From the NCBI GenBank assembly GCA_964498525.1, contig CAZCGU010000005.1:124001-188000 (forward strand): a DNA stretch of 64,000 bases, in the 5' to 3' direction. Under the pieces are notes generated by a model. The model was given only the letters and a program-made list of their open reading frames with translations, made no database searches and was not told the DNA's origin. Positions within the stretch are counted from its first letter, which is position 1; each line of letters opens with the position of its first letter. This DNA comes from DTU098 sp964498525 (GTDB lineage: Bacteria; Bacillota; Desulfotomaculia; Desulfotomaculales; Pelotomaculaceae). The position numbers and the translations under genes were made by a program. This document shows positions 39,870 through 50,598 of the stretch, one piece after another.

Positions 39870-40414
39870 GGAAGTACGAATCGTTCCCCTCTCCCGGTGA
39901 AAAAAACTCAATGCGGTATTCGTTCCGGTTGGTCAGTCTCCCCAGGGTTGCCTTGCATTTCTTAATCATTACTCTTTGCCGCTACCTTCCTTTTCTGGAA
40001 TTAAAGAGCATACTGTACCGTTTCTTTTTGGGCATGCAGGTGGGCAGGAATGTCTCAGTGGGTCTGATGGCTATGTTTGATGTTTTTTTCCCGGAGCTCA
40101 TCTCCATTGGCGATGATACCATTATAGGCTACAACGTGACTGTCCTGACCCATGAGTTCCTGGTGCGGGAGTACCGCAAAGGGCCGGTTGAGATTGGGGC
40201 GGGGGTTTTAATTGGTTCCAACGCCACCATCTTGCCGGGGGTCCGGATCGGTGACGGGGCTATTGTGGGCGCCGGTTCCCTGGTCAACCGGGATATCCCC
40301 CCGGGGGCCCTGGCCGCGGGGGTTCCCGCCAGGGTCAGGCGCCGGGAGACAGGCGCCGGGCGCCCGGAGGACGGAGGGGATGCCGGGACCGGTTCCCCCC
40401 AAGGCACTAATTAG
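39866..40414 (+). CDS. Hexapeptide-repeat acyltransferase
   Basis: 182 residues. A hydrophobic N-terminal helix (about 25-45) precedes a left-handed beta-helix of hexapeptide repeats (IGDDTIIGYNVTVLTHEFLV, IGAGVLIGSNATILPGVRIGDGAIVGAGSLVN in outline). These are xenologous acetyltransferases of the maltose/galactoside or cell-surface type; the acceptor is unknown. The ATG overlaps the whiA stop (ATGA), so translation is coupled. ATG 39911 is an alternative start. The last 25 residues are Gly-rich and unconserved. Confidence 0.82.
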   Translation: MRKYESFPSPGEKNSMRYSFRLVSLPRVALHFLIITLCRYLPFLELKSILYRFFLGMQVGRNVSVGLMAMFDVFFPELISIGDDTIIGYNVTVLTHEFLVREYRKGPVEIGAGVLIGSNATILPGVRIGDGAIVGAGSLVNRDIPPGALAAGVPARVRRRETGAGRPEDGGDAGTGSPQGTN

Positions 40415-40438
40415 AAATTTTTCAAAGGGCGGCTCATT

Positions 40439-41056
40439 TTGGATCAAGTTATCAGGCTCTGGCGGCATTTCTGGCATAATCCTTGGCAGGCGCGCTTTAT
40501 GTTACCCCTTATCGTTATCAACGCGGCTGGTTCCGTCTACGGTTATTACTGGTACCACGAACAGCTTGCCCGTACACCGCCGCACTTCTGGGCTTTTGTG
40601 CCGGACAGCCCCCTTGCCACCACTTTGTTTGCTCTGGCGCTGCTGCTCAGCCTGGCCGGCCCGGGCAGGATCCTGTTTCAGGCTGTGGCCCTGACGGCTT
40701 CCCTTAAGTATGGAATCTGGGCTGTTGTAATGATTTCCCATTACTGGCTCAAGGGCGGCCCCCTGGAGTTTACCGAGGGGATGCTCTGGGTGACCCACTT
40801 TGGCATGGCCCTGCAGGGATTTGCCTACCTCAGACAGCTCCGGCCAGGGGCCGGGGTTATACTGCTCACTGCTTTTTGGATGGTTCTCAACGATCTTATG
40901 GATTACGGCCTGGGGCTGCACCCGGATTTGTTTGCCGCCGGGCAGACCCTGCCGGCCCTGATCACCGCCGGGGGGCTTACCCTGACGATTACTGCGGGAA
41001 TGGCCCTGGGCCGGCGGTTCGCGGCCGGGCCGGCGGGGACTGGACCGGGTCGTTAG
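40439..41056 (+). CDS. DUF1405 membrane protein
   Basis: 205 residues. Five or six hydrophobic helices with the DUF1405 (YpjA-like) marks LINAAGSVYGYYWY-type (here VINAAGSVYGYYWYHEQL), HFWAFVPDSPLATTLF and KYGIWAVVMISHYW. Function is unknown; the family is common in Firmicutes and some archaea. TTG start with a weak GGGCGG ribosome site. Probably in the whiA transcription unit. Confidence 0.82.
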   Translation: MDQVIRLWRHFWHNPWQARFMLPLIVINAAGSVYGYYWYHEQLARTPPHFWAFVPDSPLATTLFALALLLSLAGPGRILFQAVALTASLKYGIWAVVMISHYWLKGGPLEFTEGMLWVTHFGMALQGFAYLRQLRPGAGVILLTAFWMVLNDLMDYGLGLHPDLFAAGQTLPALITAGGLTLTITAGMALGRRFAAGPAGTGPGR

Positions 41057-41231
41057 GCCGGTAAAAGAATGTCAGAAAAAAATCTTTTTGGCTGTCCCGG
41101 TCTAAGGTATGAAACAATTACCTGACGAATATCTCTTGGATCAGGACGAGCCGGGCAGGAAAACGCCAGGTCATTAGAGAATTTAAAATATAACGAAAAT
41201 TGTCATTTCTTCTGAGGGGTGAAAAAACGCA

Positions 41232-42656
41232 ATGCGCATGGGTTATGGGCTTAATGTAGAACAAACTCAAAGGTTGATCATGACCCCCGAATTGCGCCAG
41301 GCTATTACGGTATTGCAGCTTTCTGCGCTTGAACTTTCCATGTATATTGAACAGCAGCTGGAGGAGAACCCTTTGCTTGAGCTGAGGGAAGAGGGGGTAG
41401 ACAGAGGGGAAGAGGCCGGGGTTGAAGCAGAGGAAAAGCCGGCCGGGGAGGAAGAATTAGATAAAAAAGAATATGATCTGGACTGGGAGGAGTATTTTCA
41501 AGACAGCAGCGATCTGGGGGTAATTCGCCAGGAAAGGACGCAGGGGCAGGAGGAATACAGTTACGAAAATTTTCTGTCCCAGTCGATGACCCTTTCCGAG
41601 CACCTGTTATTTCAGCTGAACCTGACCCTTTACAAGGGGGAGGACCGGTTTATAGGTGAATATATCATTGGAAACCTTGATGAACATGGCTACCTGCGGA
41701 TGCCTCTGGAAGAAGTCGCCTTGCGTCTCGACGTGAGCGAGTCCAGGGCTGCCGATATGCTGAAGGTAATCCAGGGCTTTGACCCCCCCGGGGTTGGCGC
41801 CAGGAACCTGGAGGAATGCCTTTTAATTCAGGTTAAGTACCTGGGAATTAAAGATATCATTCTGGAAAAGCTCATCAGGGACCACCTGGTGGATCTGTCC
41901 AAGGGCAAGCTGAACAGAATCGCCCAGGAATTGGATATAACCGTACAGTCTGTTCAGCGGTCGGCGGATCTTTTAAAAACCCTTGATCCCAAGCCGGGCC
42001 GCAATTTTACAAGTTTGCACAGCTCCCGCTATATAATTCCGGATATCATTCTGGAAAAGGTGGAGGGTGAATATGTTATACTGGTAAACGATGTGGCCAT
42101 TCCACGTATTACCATCAATGCGACCTATCGCTCGGTGCTCTCCAAGGATAAAAACCATGATTCCAGAACCCGCCGCTTTGTGGAGAACAAGCTAAACGCG
42201 GCGGCCTGGTTAATCAGAAGTATTGAGCAGAGGAGACTGACCCTGTACAAAGTCGCCAACTGCCTGGTTGAACTGCAAAGGGGCTTTTTGGATCATGGCG
42301 TAAAATACTTAAAACCGCTGAATCTTAAAAAGGTGGCCGGCATGGTGGGCCTGCACGAGTCCACTGTCAGCAGGGCTACCTCCAACAAATACATTCAGAC
42401 TCCCCAGGGTGTTTTCGAGATGAAATACTTCTTCTCCACGGGTTTAAACAACTCGGCCGGAACCACCACTTCATCTGAAAGCATTAAAAAAATGCTGCAG
42501 GAGATCGTAGCCCGGGAGGACGCCCGGTCCCCGCTGAATGATCAGCAGATATCCGAAATGTTCAGGCGGGGCGGGATTACCATATCCAGGCGTACTGTGG
42601 CCAAGTACCGGGATGAACTGGGGATCGCCGCCATCCGCCAGAGGAAGAGATACTAG
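41232..42656 (+). CDS. rpoN: RNA polymerase sigma-54 factor
   Basis: 474 residues. Region I at the N-terminus is glutamine- and leucine-rich (QTQRLIMTPELRQAITVLQL), an acidic region II follows at about 55-110, and region III holds the core-binding and DNA-binding parts with the RpoN box RRTVAKYRDELGI near the C-terminus. It directs enhancer-dependent transcription at -24/-12 promoters. No enhancer-binding protein gene lies in the window. ATG lies after GAGGGG. Position before the gapA operon is common in this group, though the CggR repressor gene often found there is absent. Confidence 0.95.
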   Translation: MRMGYGLNVEQTQRLIMTPELRQAITVLQLSALELSMYIEQQLEENPLLELREEGVDRGEEAGVEAEEKPAGEEELDKKEYDLDWEEYFQDSSDLGVIRQERTQGQEEYSYENFLSQSMTLSEHLLFQLNLTLYKGEDRFIGEYIIGNLDEHGYLRMPLEEVALRLDVSESRAADMLKVIQGFDPPGVGARNLEECLLIQVKYLGIKDIILEKLIRDHLVDLSKGKLNRIAQELDITVQSVQRSADLLKTLDPKPGRNFTSLHSSRYIIPDIILEKVEGEYVILVNDVAIPRITINATYRSVLSKDKNHDSRTRRFVENKLNAAAWLIRSIEQRRLTLYKVANCLVELQRGFLDHGVKYLKPLNLKKVAGMVGLHESTVSRATSNKYIQTPQGVFEMKYFFSTGLNNSAGTTTSSESIKKMLQEIVAREDARSPLNDQQISEMFRRGGITISRRTVAKYRDELGIAAIRQRKRY

Positions 42657-42770
42657 AAAAAATAACTGCAACCACCGGGGTACTGACAACAGGTCGGTAC
42701 CCTGTAATTCTGTTAAATATTTTTAAAAGGAAGGAACTATTCAACGCAACGAGAATTAAAGTATATACTA

Positions 42771-42800
42771 TTTCATAGAATGTGGTTAATAAGGTATACT
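42771..42800 (+). promoter_or_regulatory. Possible gapA operon promoter
   Basis: TTCATA, a 17-base spacer, then TATACT ending just before the ATG at 42802. If used, transcription would begin near 42807 and translation could not start at that ATG; see the gapA entry. Confidence 0.35.
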
Positions 42801-42801
42801 A

Positions 42802-43854
42802 ATGAAAGGAGCGGGTAGTACTAATGGGGTGAAAATAGGGATTAATGGTCTCGGAAGGATAGGCCGTGACGTCCTGAGGAGCGCGTTAAAAAGACCGGAT
42901 ATAGAGGTTATGGCTGTCAATCATAAGTCCCGGAGAATCGCGGTAACCGACACCTATGCCCAGTCAGTGGCCCACATGGTGAAGTACGATTCCATCCACG
43001 GCACCTTTGACGCGGACGTCAGCGCCCGGGACAACCGGGCAATTGTTGTTGACGGCCATGAAGTCCTGCTGCTGGCTGAAGGAGATCCCGAGCTTTTACC
43101 CTGGAAAGAGCTTGGAGTCGAGTTCGTTATCGAGTCCACGGGCAGGTTCAATAACCCGGATGAAGCGGGCAAGCACATCCTGGCCGGCGCCCGGAAGGTT
43201 GTTTTGAGCGCACCGGCCAGGGGCGACTGCATGACCATTGTAATGGGGGTCAACCAGGAGCAGTACGATCCCTCCCGGCACCATGTGGTGTCCAACGCTT
43301 CCTGCACCACCAACTGTTTGGCTCCGGTGGCCAAAGTGCTTCACGAAAATTTTGGCCTGGAAAAAGGGCTTATGACCACCGTTCACGCCTACACCAACGA
43401 CCAGCAACTGCTGGATATGCCCCACCGGGACATGCGAAGGTCCAGGGCGGCCAATCTGAACATTGTCCCCACCACCACCGGGGCGGCCAGGGCGGTGGCC
43501 CTGGTGCTTCCGGAACTGCAAGGCAAGCTGAATGGATTTGCCCTGCGGGTTCCCACGCCCAATGTTTCCGTGGTGGATCTTGTGGTGGATCTGACTAAAA
43601 ATGCTTCCGCCGCTGAAATTAACCTGGCTTTTCAAGAAGCCGCGGCAGGCCCTTTAAAGGGGATTCTGGATTACTGTGAACTGCCCCTGGTGTCCATGGA
43701 TTATAACGGCAATCCCCATTCAGCTATCATAGACGCCCCCTCCACCATGGTTACCGGCGGCAACATGGCCAAAGTAATCGCCTGGTACGATAATGAATGG
43801 GGTTATACCCAGCGAGTGCTGGACCTGCTGATGTACATGGCCTCAAGGGAATAA
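42802..43854 (+). CDS. gapA: Glyceraldehyde-3-phosphate dehydrogenase, type I
   Basis: 350 residues. Catalytic SNASCTTNCLAPVAKV holds the cysteine near residue 170, and KIGINGLGRIGRDVL is the nucleotide-binding loop. The residue after the second beta strand, usually Asp in NAD enzymes (VND), is His here (VNHKSRR), and about nine extra residues follow; this may loosen NAD preference. The start is uncertain: ATG 42802 has only a weak AAGG site and lies within a possible promoter, while GTG 42829 gives the standard N-terminus but sits 17 bases from GGAG. First gene of gapA-pgk-tpiA-gpmI-eno, the lower glycolytic pathway. Confidence 0.93.
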   Translation: MKGAGSTNGVKIGINGLGRIGRDVLRSALKRPDIEVMAVNHKSRRIAVTDTYAQSVAHMVKYDSIHGTFDADVSARDNRAIVVDGHEVLLLAEGDPELLPWKELGVEFVIESTGRFNNPDEAGKHILAGARKVVLSAPARGDCMTIVMGVNQEQYDPSRHHVVSNASCTTNCLAPVAKVLHENFGLEKGLMTTVHAYTNDQQLLDMPHRDMRRSRAANLNIVPTTTGAARAVALVLPELQGKLNGFALRVPTPNVSVVDLVVDLTKNASAAEINLAFQEAAAGPLKGILDYCELPLVSMDYNGNPHSAIIDAPSTMVTGGNMAKVIAWYDNEWGYTQRVLDLLMYMASRE

Positions 43855-43991
43855 GGTTGGGTTTTTAAGGACAATTTATTCCCAAAGGAAGAAAAGCGCT
43901 GCGACAACATTTTTACGCGGGCCGGGCAACGGCGGCGGGTGAATGTTCTGGCAGCGCTTTCCAGGGATGTCCAAAAAAGAGGTGTTTGCAT

Positions 43992-45176
43992 ATGGCTAAA
44001 AAGACAGTTAAGGATCTTGACGTGGCGGGGAAGCGCGTGCTGGTCCGGGTGGATTTTAATGTGCCCCAGGATAAAAGCGGGCGGATTACCGACGATACCC
44101 GGATCTGGGCGGCCCTTCCCACCATTGATTACTTAATTCAGCAAAAGTCGAAAGTCATACTGGTTTCCCACCTGGGGCGCCCCAAAGGTAAAGCAGATGA
44201 AAAATATAAAATGGATCCAGTGGCTGCGCGCCTGTCTGAACTAATAGAAAGGCCGGTCAAGAAGGTGGACGAGGCTGTGGGTGAAGTTCCCCGGTTGGCT
44301 GTAGAGGAGATGCAGGGCGGGGATGTAATCCTTCTGGAGAATATCCGTTTCTATCCGGAGGAAGAGAAAAACGAAGAAAATTTCGCTAAAATGTTAGCCG
44401 CCCTGGCCGACATCTATGTTAACGATGCTTTCGGGACTGCTCACCGGGCCCACGCCTCCACCCAGGGAGTCGCTGAATTTCTGCCTGCTGTGGCAGGCTT
44501 TTTAATGGAAAAAGAACTGGAAATGCTGGGCCGGCTGCTGGCCAACCCGGAAACTCCCTTTGCGGCTGTTATCGGGGGGGCCAAGGTGTCGGATAAAATT
44601 GCCGTTCTTTCAAATCTGATAGAAAAGGTGGACATCCTGATTATTGGTGGCGGGATGGCCAATACCTTTCTCAAGGCCCAGGGGTTCGACATCGGCAAGT
44701 CCCTGCTGGAGGTCGACAAGATCGATCTGGCTAAAAATTTGATGAAAAAGGTTAAAAACAGGGGGGGCCAACTGCTTCTGCCGGTGGACGTGGTGGCTGC
44801 GCCCGGGGCTGCCCCCGATGCCGAGCCCAGAACAGTTCCCGTGGATAAAATTCCCCCCGAATTTATGGCCCTGGACATAGGACCCGAGACCCTGGGCCAT
44901 TTTGCCGCGGCCTTGAAAAAAGCCAGGACTGTGTTCTGGAACGGGCCCATGGGTGTTTTTGAAATGAAGCCCTTTGCCGTAGGCACCGAAGCCCTGGCCC
45001 GGGAATTGAGCGAGGTTAAAGGCATTACTGTAATAGGCGGCGGCGACTCTGTGGCCGCTATAAAACAAGCTGGGCTGGCGGACAGGATTACCCATATTTC
45101 AACGGGGGGCGGCGCGGCCCTGGAGTTTCTGGAAGGAAGACAGCTGCCGGGGGTAGTGGCGCTGCAAGATAAGTAG
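43992..45176 (+). CDS. pgk: Phosphoglycerate kinase
   Basis: 394 residues. Transfers phosphate from 1,3-bisphosphoglycerate to ADP. VLVRVDFNVPQDKSG at the N-terminus, VILVSHLGRPKGKADEKY and NDAFGTAHRAHAS are substrate-binding parts, and GGAKVSDKIAVL and GGGDSVAAI lie in the nucleotide-binding domain. The ATG at 43992 follows AGAGGTG by eight bases; a TTG two codons earlier is less likely. Stands 137 bases after gapA and 34 before tpiA, in one operon. Confidence 0.97.
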   Translation: MAKKTVKDLDVAGKRVLVRVDFNVPQDKSGRITDDTRIWAALPTIDYLIQQKSKVILVSHLGRPKGKADEKYKMDPVAARLSELIERPVKKVDEAVGEVPRLAVEEMQGGDVILLENIRFYPEEEKNEENFAKMLAALADIYVNDAFGTAHRAHASTQGVAEFLPAVAGFLMEKELEMLGRLLANPETPFAAVIGGAKVSDKIAVLSNLIEKVDILIIGGGMANTFLKAQGFDIGKSLLEVDKIDLAKNLMKKVKNRGGQLLLPVDVVAAPGAAPDAEPRTVPVDKIPPEFMALDIGPETLGHFAAALKKARTVFWNGPMGVFEMKPFAVGTEALARELSEVKGITVIGGGDSVAAIKQAGLADRITHISTGGGAALEFLEGRQLPGVVALQDK

Positions 45177-45210
45177 GGCCGGCTTCCTAAAAAAAGGAAG
45201 GGGGGAAATA

Positions 45211-45984
45211 ATGATGAAAGGCCGCAGGCCGCTCATAGCGGGAAACTGGAAAATGTTTAAGACTGTACCCGAGGCAGTTTCCTTCGTGCAGGAATTAAAA
45301 AAAGCCGCAGCCAAGTTTAAAAATGTGGAGGTGGCGGTTTGTCCTCCCTTTACCGCTCTGGTTCCGGTGGCTGCAGCCCTGCGGGGCACTGAAATCGCCG
45401 CTGGCGCCCAGGATGTCCACTGGGAGGACAAGGGGGCCTTTACCGGTGAAATTTCGCCGGTAATGCTGAAAGATGCCGGATGCCGCTACGTTATAATAGG
45501 ACACTCGGAAAGGCGGCAGTTTTTCGGGGAGACCAGTGAACTGGTTAACCGCAAGATCAAGGCTGTCCTTGCCCATGGTCTAATTCCGATAATGTGTGTG
45601 GGCGAGAAGCTGTCAGAGCGGGAGGCGGGTATTACCGGGCAGGTGGTGCGGGAGCAAACAGCGGCCGGTTTGGCCGGTCTGACCCCGGAACAGGCAGCCG
45701 GCCTGGTCATTGCTTACGAGCCGGTATGGGCCATTGGTACGGGAAAAACGGCCACGGCAGAGGATGCCCAGCAGGTAATTGGCTATATCCGCGAAGTTGT
45801 GAAGGATTTGTCCGGCGGCGGGGCTGCCGGAAAGGTGCGCATCCAGTATGGCGGAAGCGTCAAACCGGGAAACGCCGCCGGATTGATGGCCATGCCGGAC
45901 ATTGACGGCGCCCTGGTGGGGGGCGCCAGCCTTGATCCGGACAGCTTCCTGGGCATTATCACAGCCGCCGCCGGTGCAGGCTAG
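45211..45984 (+). CDS. tpiA: Triosephosphate isomerase
   Basis: 257 residues. Interconverts dihydroxyacetone phosphate and glyceraldehyde-3-phosphate. LIAGNWKMFKT (catalytic Lys), IIGHSERRQFFGE (catalytic His) and AYEPVWAIGTGKTA (catalytic Glu) are all present, as is the phosphate loop QYGGSVKPGNA. ATG follows AAGGGGGG; a second ATG directly after is an alternative. Then comes a 250-base GC-rich spacer without features before gpmI. Confidence 0.97.
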   Translation: MMKGRRPLIAGNWKMFKTVPEAVSFVQELKKAAAKFKNVEVAVCPPFTALVPVAAALRGTEIAAGAQDVHWEDKGAFTGEISPVMLKDAGCRYVIIGHSERRQFFGETSELVNRKIKAVLAHGLIPIMCVGEKLSEREAGITGQVVREQTAAGLAGLTPEQAAGLVIAYEPVWAIGTGKTATAEDAQQVIGYIREVVKDLSGGGAAGKVRIQYGGSVKPGNAAGLMAMPDIDGALVGGASLDPDSFLGIITAAAGAG

Positions 45985-46236
45985 CGGGTTCCTGATTATC
46001 CGGGGGTGTGGCGGGTGCAATCGCGGCGGGCCCCCGGGCGGTTCCCGGCCTGCCGGTAATGAGGTTCTGGATTGGGGCCCCGGCCCCAAAGTCCAAGGTC
46101 CCGGCAAGCCCCTGCGTGGACCGGCCAACTGCCGGAACCCCGGACCCAGGGCGGTATGTTCAGCGCTTTAAAGGGAACAGCCGGCATTTTTAACGCCTGG
46201 TCCGGCGGATCCGTGACATAATTGGAGGTACCTTTT

Positions 46237-47796
46237 TTGACTTCAGGCAAAAGGCCTTTGGCGCTGGTCATCCTGGACGGCTGGGGTTTTTGCCCCGGGG
46301 TGGAAGGGAACGCCATAGCCCGGGCGGACCTACCCAACTATAAAAGATTTCTTCTGGAATTCCCGCACTGTGTCCTGGCCTGCTCCGGAGAAGAGGTGGG
46401 ACTGCCGGAGGGCCAGATGGGCAACTCCGAAGTGGGGCATCTTAATATCGGCGCCGGCCGGGTTGTCTACCAGGAATTAACCCGGATTTCACGGGCCGTG
46501 CGGGACGGTAGTTTTTTTAAAAACAAGGCCCTGCTGGATGCGGTGGAGCATGCCAGGGGAAGCAACAGGTCCCTGCACTTGATGGGCCTTTTATCCGACG
46601 GCGGGGTGCACAGCCACATCCGCCATCTTCTGGCCCTGCTGGACCTGGCGGCCGGGCAAAATCTGAGCCGGGTCTTTGTCCATGCTTTCCTGGACGGGCG
46701 GGACGTACCGCCGGACAACGCCAGGGAATACTTTGAAACCATGAGGCAAAAACTAAGTGAGCTGGGATATGCCGTGGCTACAGTGATGGGACGTTATTAC
46801 GCCATGGACCGGGACCGGCGCTGGGAACGGATCGAGCGGGCCTACAACGCCATGGTTTTTGGTGAGGGCATCCAGGCCGGGACCCCTCTGGAAGCAGTGG
46901 AAATGGGCTACGCCAGGGGGGAAAAGGACGAATTTATTCAGCCCACCGTAATTATGAACAGCGCCGGGGGACCTGTGGCCCGGGTGGAGGACGGGGACGC
47001 CGTAATTTTTTTCAACTTCCGGCCCGATCGGGCCCGGCAGATTACCAGAGCCTTCGTGGACAGGGAATTCACCGGCTTCAGCCGGAAAACCGGCTATCCG
47101 AAAGTGCATTTTACCTGCATGACCCAGTACGACAGGACCATTGAAGCGCCGGTGGCTTTTTCGGCCCAGGCCTTAAACAACACCCTGGGGGAGGTTTTGA
47201 GCAGGCACGGTATTGCCCAGCTCCGCCTGGCCGAAACGGAAAAATACGCCCATGTCACCTTTTTTTTCAACGGCGGCGTGGAAGAACCCAATCCCGGCGA
47301 GGAACGCATCCTGGTGCCTTCGCCCAAAGTGGCTACCTACGATCTGCAGCCCGAGATGAGCGCGCCGGAGGTTACTGAAAATTTTTTGGAGCAGCTGGCT
47401 CTGGACAAATACGGCGTGATTATCATGAACTATGCCAATCCGGATATGGTAGGCCACACCGGGGATATGGAAGCAACGGTCCGGGCCCTGGAAACCGTGG
47501 ACTGCTGCCTGGGCAAAGTTGTCCGGGCCGTGCTGGAAAAGGAAGGTACGGTCCTGATTACGGCGGACCACGGCAACGCGGACGAAATGCTGGACGAAAA
47601 GGGGTGTATCTGCACCTCCCACAGCACCAACCCCGTTCCCTTTATCCTGATCAGGCGGGACACGTCCGGCCTGAGCCTGCGTTCCGGCAGTCTGGAGGAT
47701 ATTTCCCCCACTATCCTGGATCTGTTGAACCTGCCCAAACCGGAAGAGATGACGGGATCTACGCTGCTTAAAATGAATCGCAAGTTAGAGAATTAA
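46237..47796 (+). CDS. gpmI: Phosphoglycerate mutase, cofactor-independent
   Basis: 519 residues. Converts 3- to 2-phosphoglycerate using two manganese ions and a phosphoserine intermediate. ALVILDGWGF and GQMGNSEVGHLNIGAGR (the serine nucleophile) are in the alkaline-phosphatase-like domain; FLDGRDVPPDNA, GRYYAMDRDRRWER and ITADHGNADEM follow. The TTG at 46237 lies eight bases after GGAGG; the TTG of the longer reading overlaps that site. Confidence 0.96.
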   Translation: MTSGKRPLALVILDGWGFCPGVEGNAIARADLPNYKRFLLEFPHCVLACSGEEVGLPEGQMGNSEVGHLNIGAGRVVYQELTRISRAVRDGSFFKNKALLDAVEHARGSNRSLHLMGLLSDGGVHSHIRHLLALLDLAAGQNLSRVFVHAFLDGRDVPPDNAREYFETMRQKLSELGYAVATVMGRYYAMDRDRRWERIERAYNAMVFGEGIQAGTPLEAVEMGYARGEKDEFIQPTVIMNSAGGPVARVEDGDAVIFFNFRPDRARQITRAFVDREFTGFSRKTGYPKVHFTCMTQYDRTIEAPVAFSAQALNNTLGEVLSRHGIAQLRLAETEKYAHVTFFFNGGVEEPNPGEERILVPSPKVATYDLQPEMSAPEVTENFLEQLALDKYGVIIMNYANPDMVGHTGDMEATVRALETVDCCLGKVVRAVLEKEGTVLITADHGNADEMLDEKGCICTSHSTNPVPFILIRRDTSGLSLRSGSLEDISPTILDLLNLPKPEEMTGSTLLKMNRKLEN

Positions 47797-47849
47797 TGAA
47801 CTTGCTGCAGGAACAAACCGTTTTTTGAAACAAAAGGAGGAAATGACCT

Positions 47850-49139
<1,290 letters not shown>

Positions 49140-49186
49140 CTTCTGGCGGGGTGGGCTTTTAACAGCCTTTTATTTGCGGCTTCCAA

Positions 49187-49216
49187 TTGTCAAGGTTTAT
49201 AAACCTGTGGTATAAT
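49187..49216 (+). promoter_or_regulatory. secG promoter
   Basis: TTGTCA at 49187-49192 and TATAAT at 49211-49216, 18-base spacer, with TG one base before the -10 (extended -10). Confidence 0.75.
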
Positions 49217-49251
49217 TGCTTCGGCACAGCCGTGCCGGGGAGGTGAGTTTC

Positions 49252-49488
49252 GTGGCAGTTGTTAAGATTATCTTTATGGTTTTTCATGTTCTTCTGGCAC
49301 TTGCCCTGATTGCCGCAGTGGTACTCCAGTCCGGCAAGAGCGCCGGTCTTTCCGGCTCCATCGCTGGTGGGGCGGAAACAATATTCGGCGGTAAAAAAAA
49401 GGGTCTGGACGAACTGCTGAGCAAGATTACTGTTATAGTAGCCTCATTATTCGCGGCAACGGCCCTTTTACTGGTGCTTTGGAAGTAA
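49252..49488 (+). CDS. secG: Preprotein translocase subunit SecG
   Basis: 78 residues with two transmembrane helices (about 4-24 and 52-75) around the conserved cytoplasmic loop VVLQSGKSAGLSGSI and GGAETIFGGKKKG. Helps SecA-driven export through SecYE. GTG at 49252 follows GGGGAGGTG by seven bases; the longer reading from 49216 would begin inside the -10. In many Firmicutes rnr follows secG; here no RNase R gene is found before smpB. Confidence 0.92.
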   Translation: MAVVKIIFMVFHVLLALALIAAVVLQSGKSAGLSGSIAGGAETIFGGKKKGLDELLSKITVIVASLFAATALLLVLWK

Positions 49489-50121
49489 ATAAGGGGTACC
49501 CGGGATAGAAAAACAGAAGGGCACGGAAGTGCGAAGCGCGAAATGCGGATGAGCGGGAACAAGGAAGGGCGTAACAGTACCGCAGAATGAAAGGGTGACC
49601 GGCGGAACCATCATTAAAAGCAATGCCGCCGGCACGGTAGAATCACATTGGTAAAATACAACCCGGTTAAAAAAGGGTGGCAAATTTTGGGATATGGCAA
49701 AATAAATTAGTCTTTTAGAAGCGCCGGAATCCGGCGCTTGTCTGATCTCAGGGGAAAAGAAGGAGAGGACGGCGGCCTGGAAAGGAGATATGTGGACCAA
49801 ATGGGGCGCCCCTTATTTGGCTGTCCCCGGCGACTGGGGGCAAGGGCTTCATCTCCATATCTGCTTCCGTATATTTTTGCTGCTGCCCCGGTGGCCAGGG
49901 TAGGGGGAGCAACGGCACTGATTAATATTCAATTTTTTCTGTCCCCCCGGCATCCAGGAGAGGGAGTAAAGCGCTTTTATTGATTGCAACGGTAGGCAAG
50001 GCTGTTCCCCCGGCGTCCGGGGGGTGAAGCAGCGCCGGGGATATCCCCGGTAAAAGTTGCTAAAAAGAGGTTGTTCTAGTAAAATAAACAGGGGACTGAA
50101 TTGGAGAAAGAGGGGAAGGAT
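49489..50121. other. Gene-free region between secG and the thioesterase gene
   Basis: About 630 bases. A purine-rich part (49500-49600) is followed by a perfect inverted repeat AAGCGCCGG..CCGGCGCTT (49719-49739) without a T run, and GC-rich tracts. ORFs here, including one of 110 codons on the minus strand, have low-complexity composition and no homology. Nothing recognisable as RNA. Confidence 0.45.
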
Positions 50122-50598
50122 ATGCACAAATCCCTGCGTGATGAAGGTATGTGCTTCGGCTGCGGCTCCCGCAACCCCATCGGCTTGAAACTGGTTTTTG
50201 AGCAGGATGGGGAACTGACCCGCACAACCTTCACAGGCGCCCCCGAACACCAGGGCTGGAAAGGCGTGGTTCACGGGGGCCTCCTTGCCACCCTGCTGGA
50301 TGAGGCCATGGGCCAGTGGCTGTGGGCCAGAAATTTTGTCACCATGACCGCTGAAATGACCACCCGCTACAGCGCCGCCACGCCAGTTGGGATGAAGCTG
50401 ATTGTTGAGGCTGAAAGAACAGCGGAAAAGGGCCGGCTGATTCAAATGGAGGCCAGAATAAAACTGCCTGATGGGACGGTTTCCGCCCGGGCCGCTGCCA
50501 AATTTTTAAAAGTCAAACCCGAGGACATGCAGAAAGGAGCGTCATCCTTTGAACAGAATGGAAGCCCTGTCGTTGCTGAAGAAAAACCTGACCAATAA
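50122..50598 (+). CDS. PaaI-type hotdog thioesterase
   Basis: 158 residues with a single hotdog fold. The N-terminus has CFGCGSRNPIGL, frequent in this subgroup, and the catalytic region reads VVHGGLLATLLDEAMGQW. Hydrolyses acyl-CoA thioesters; the natural substrate is unknown. The ATG at 50122 follows GAGGGGAAGG; an upstream TTG adds seven residues. The downstream HD gene overlaps its end by 50 bases. Confidence 0.85.
   Translation: MHKSLRDEGMCFGCGSRNPIGLKLVFEQDGELTRTTFTGAPEHQGWKGVVHGGLLATLLDEAMGQWLWARNFVTMTAEMTTRYSAATPVGMKLIVEAERTAEKGRLIQMEARIKLPDGTVSARAAAKFLKVKPEDMQKGASSFEQNGSPVVAEEKPDQ

Noticed and set aside
40465..40495. Sigma-54-like element TGGCAT..TTGGCA
   Set aside because: It lies inside the DUF1405 coding region and departs from the -12 GC consensus; proximity to rpoN is no evidence.
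49468..49800. 110-codon ORF on the minus strand after secG
   Set aside because: It overlaps the secG end, is low in complexity (Pro/Phe/Leu runs) and has no supporting start or homology.
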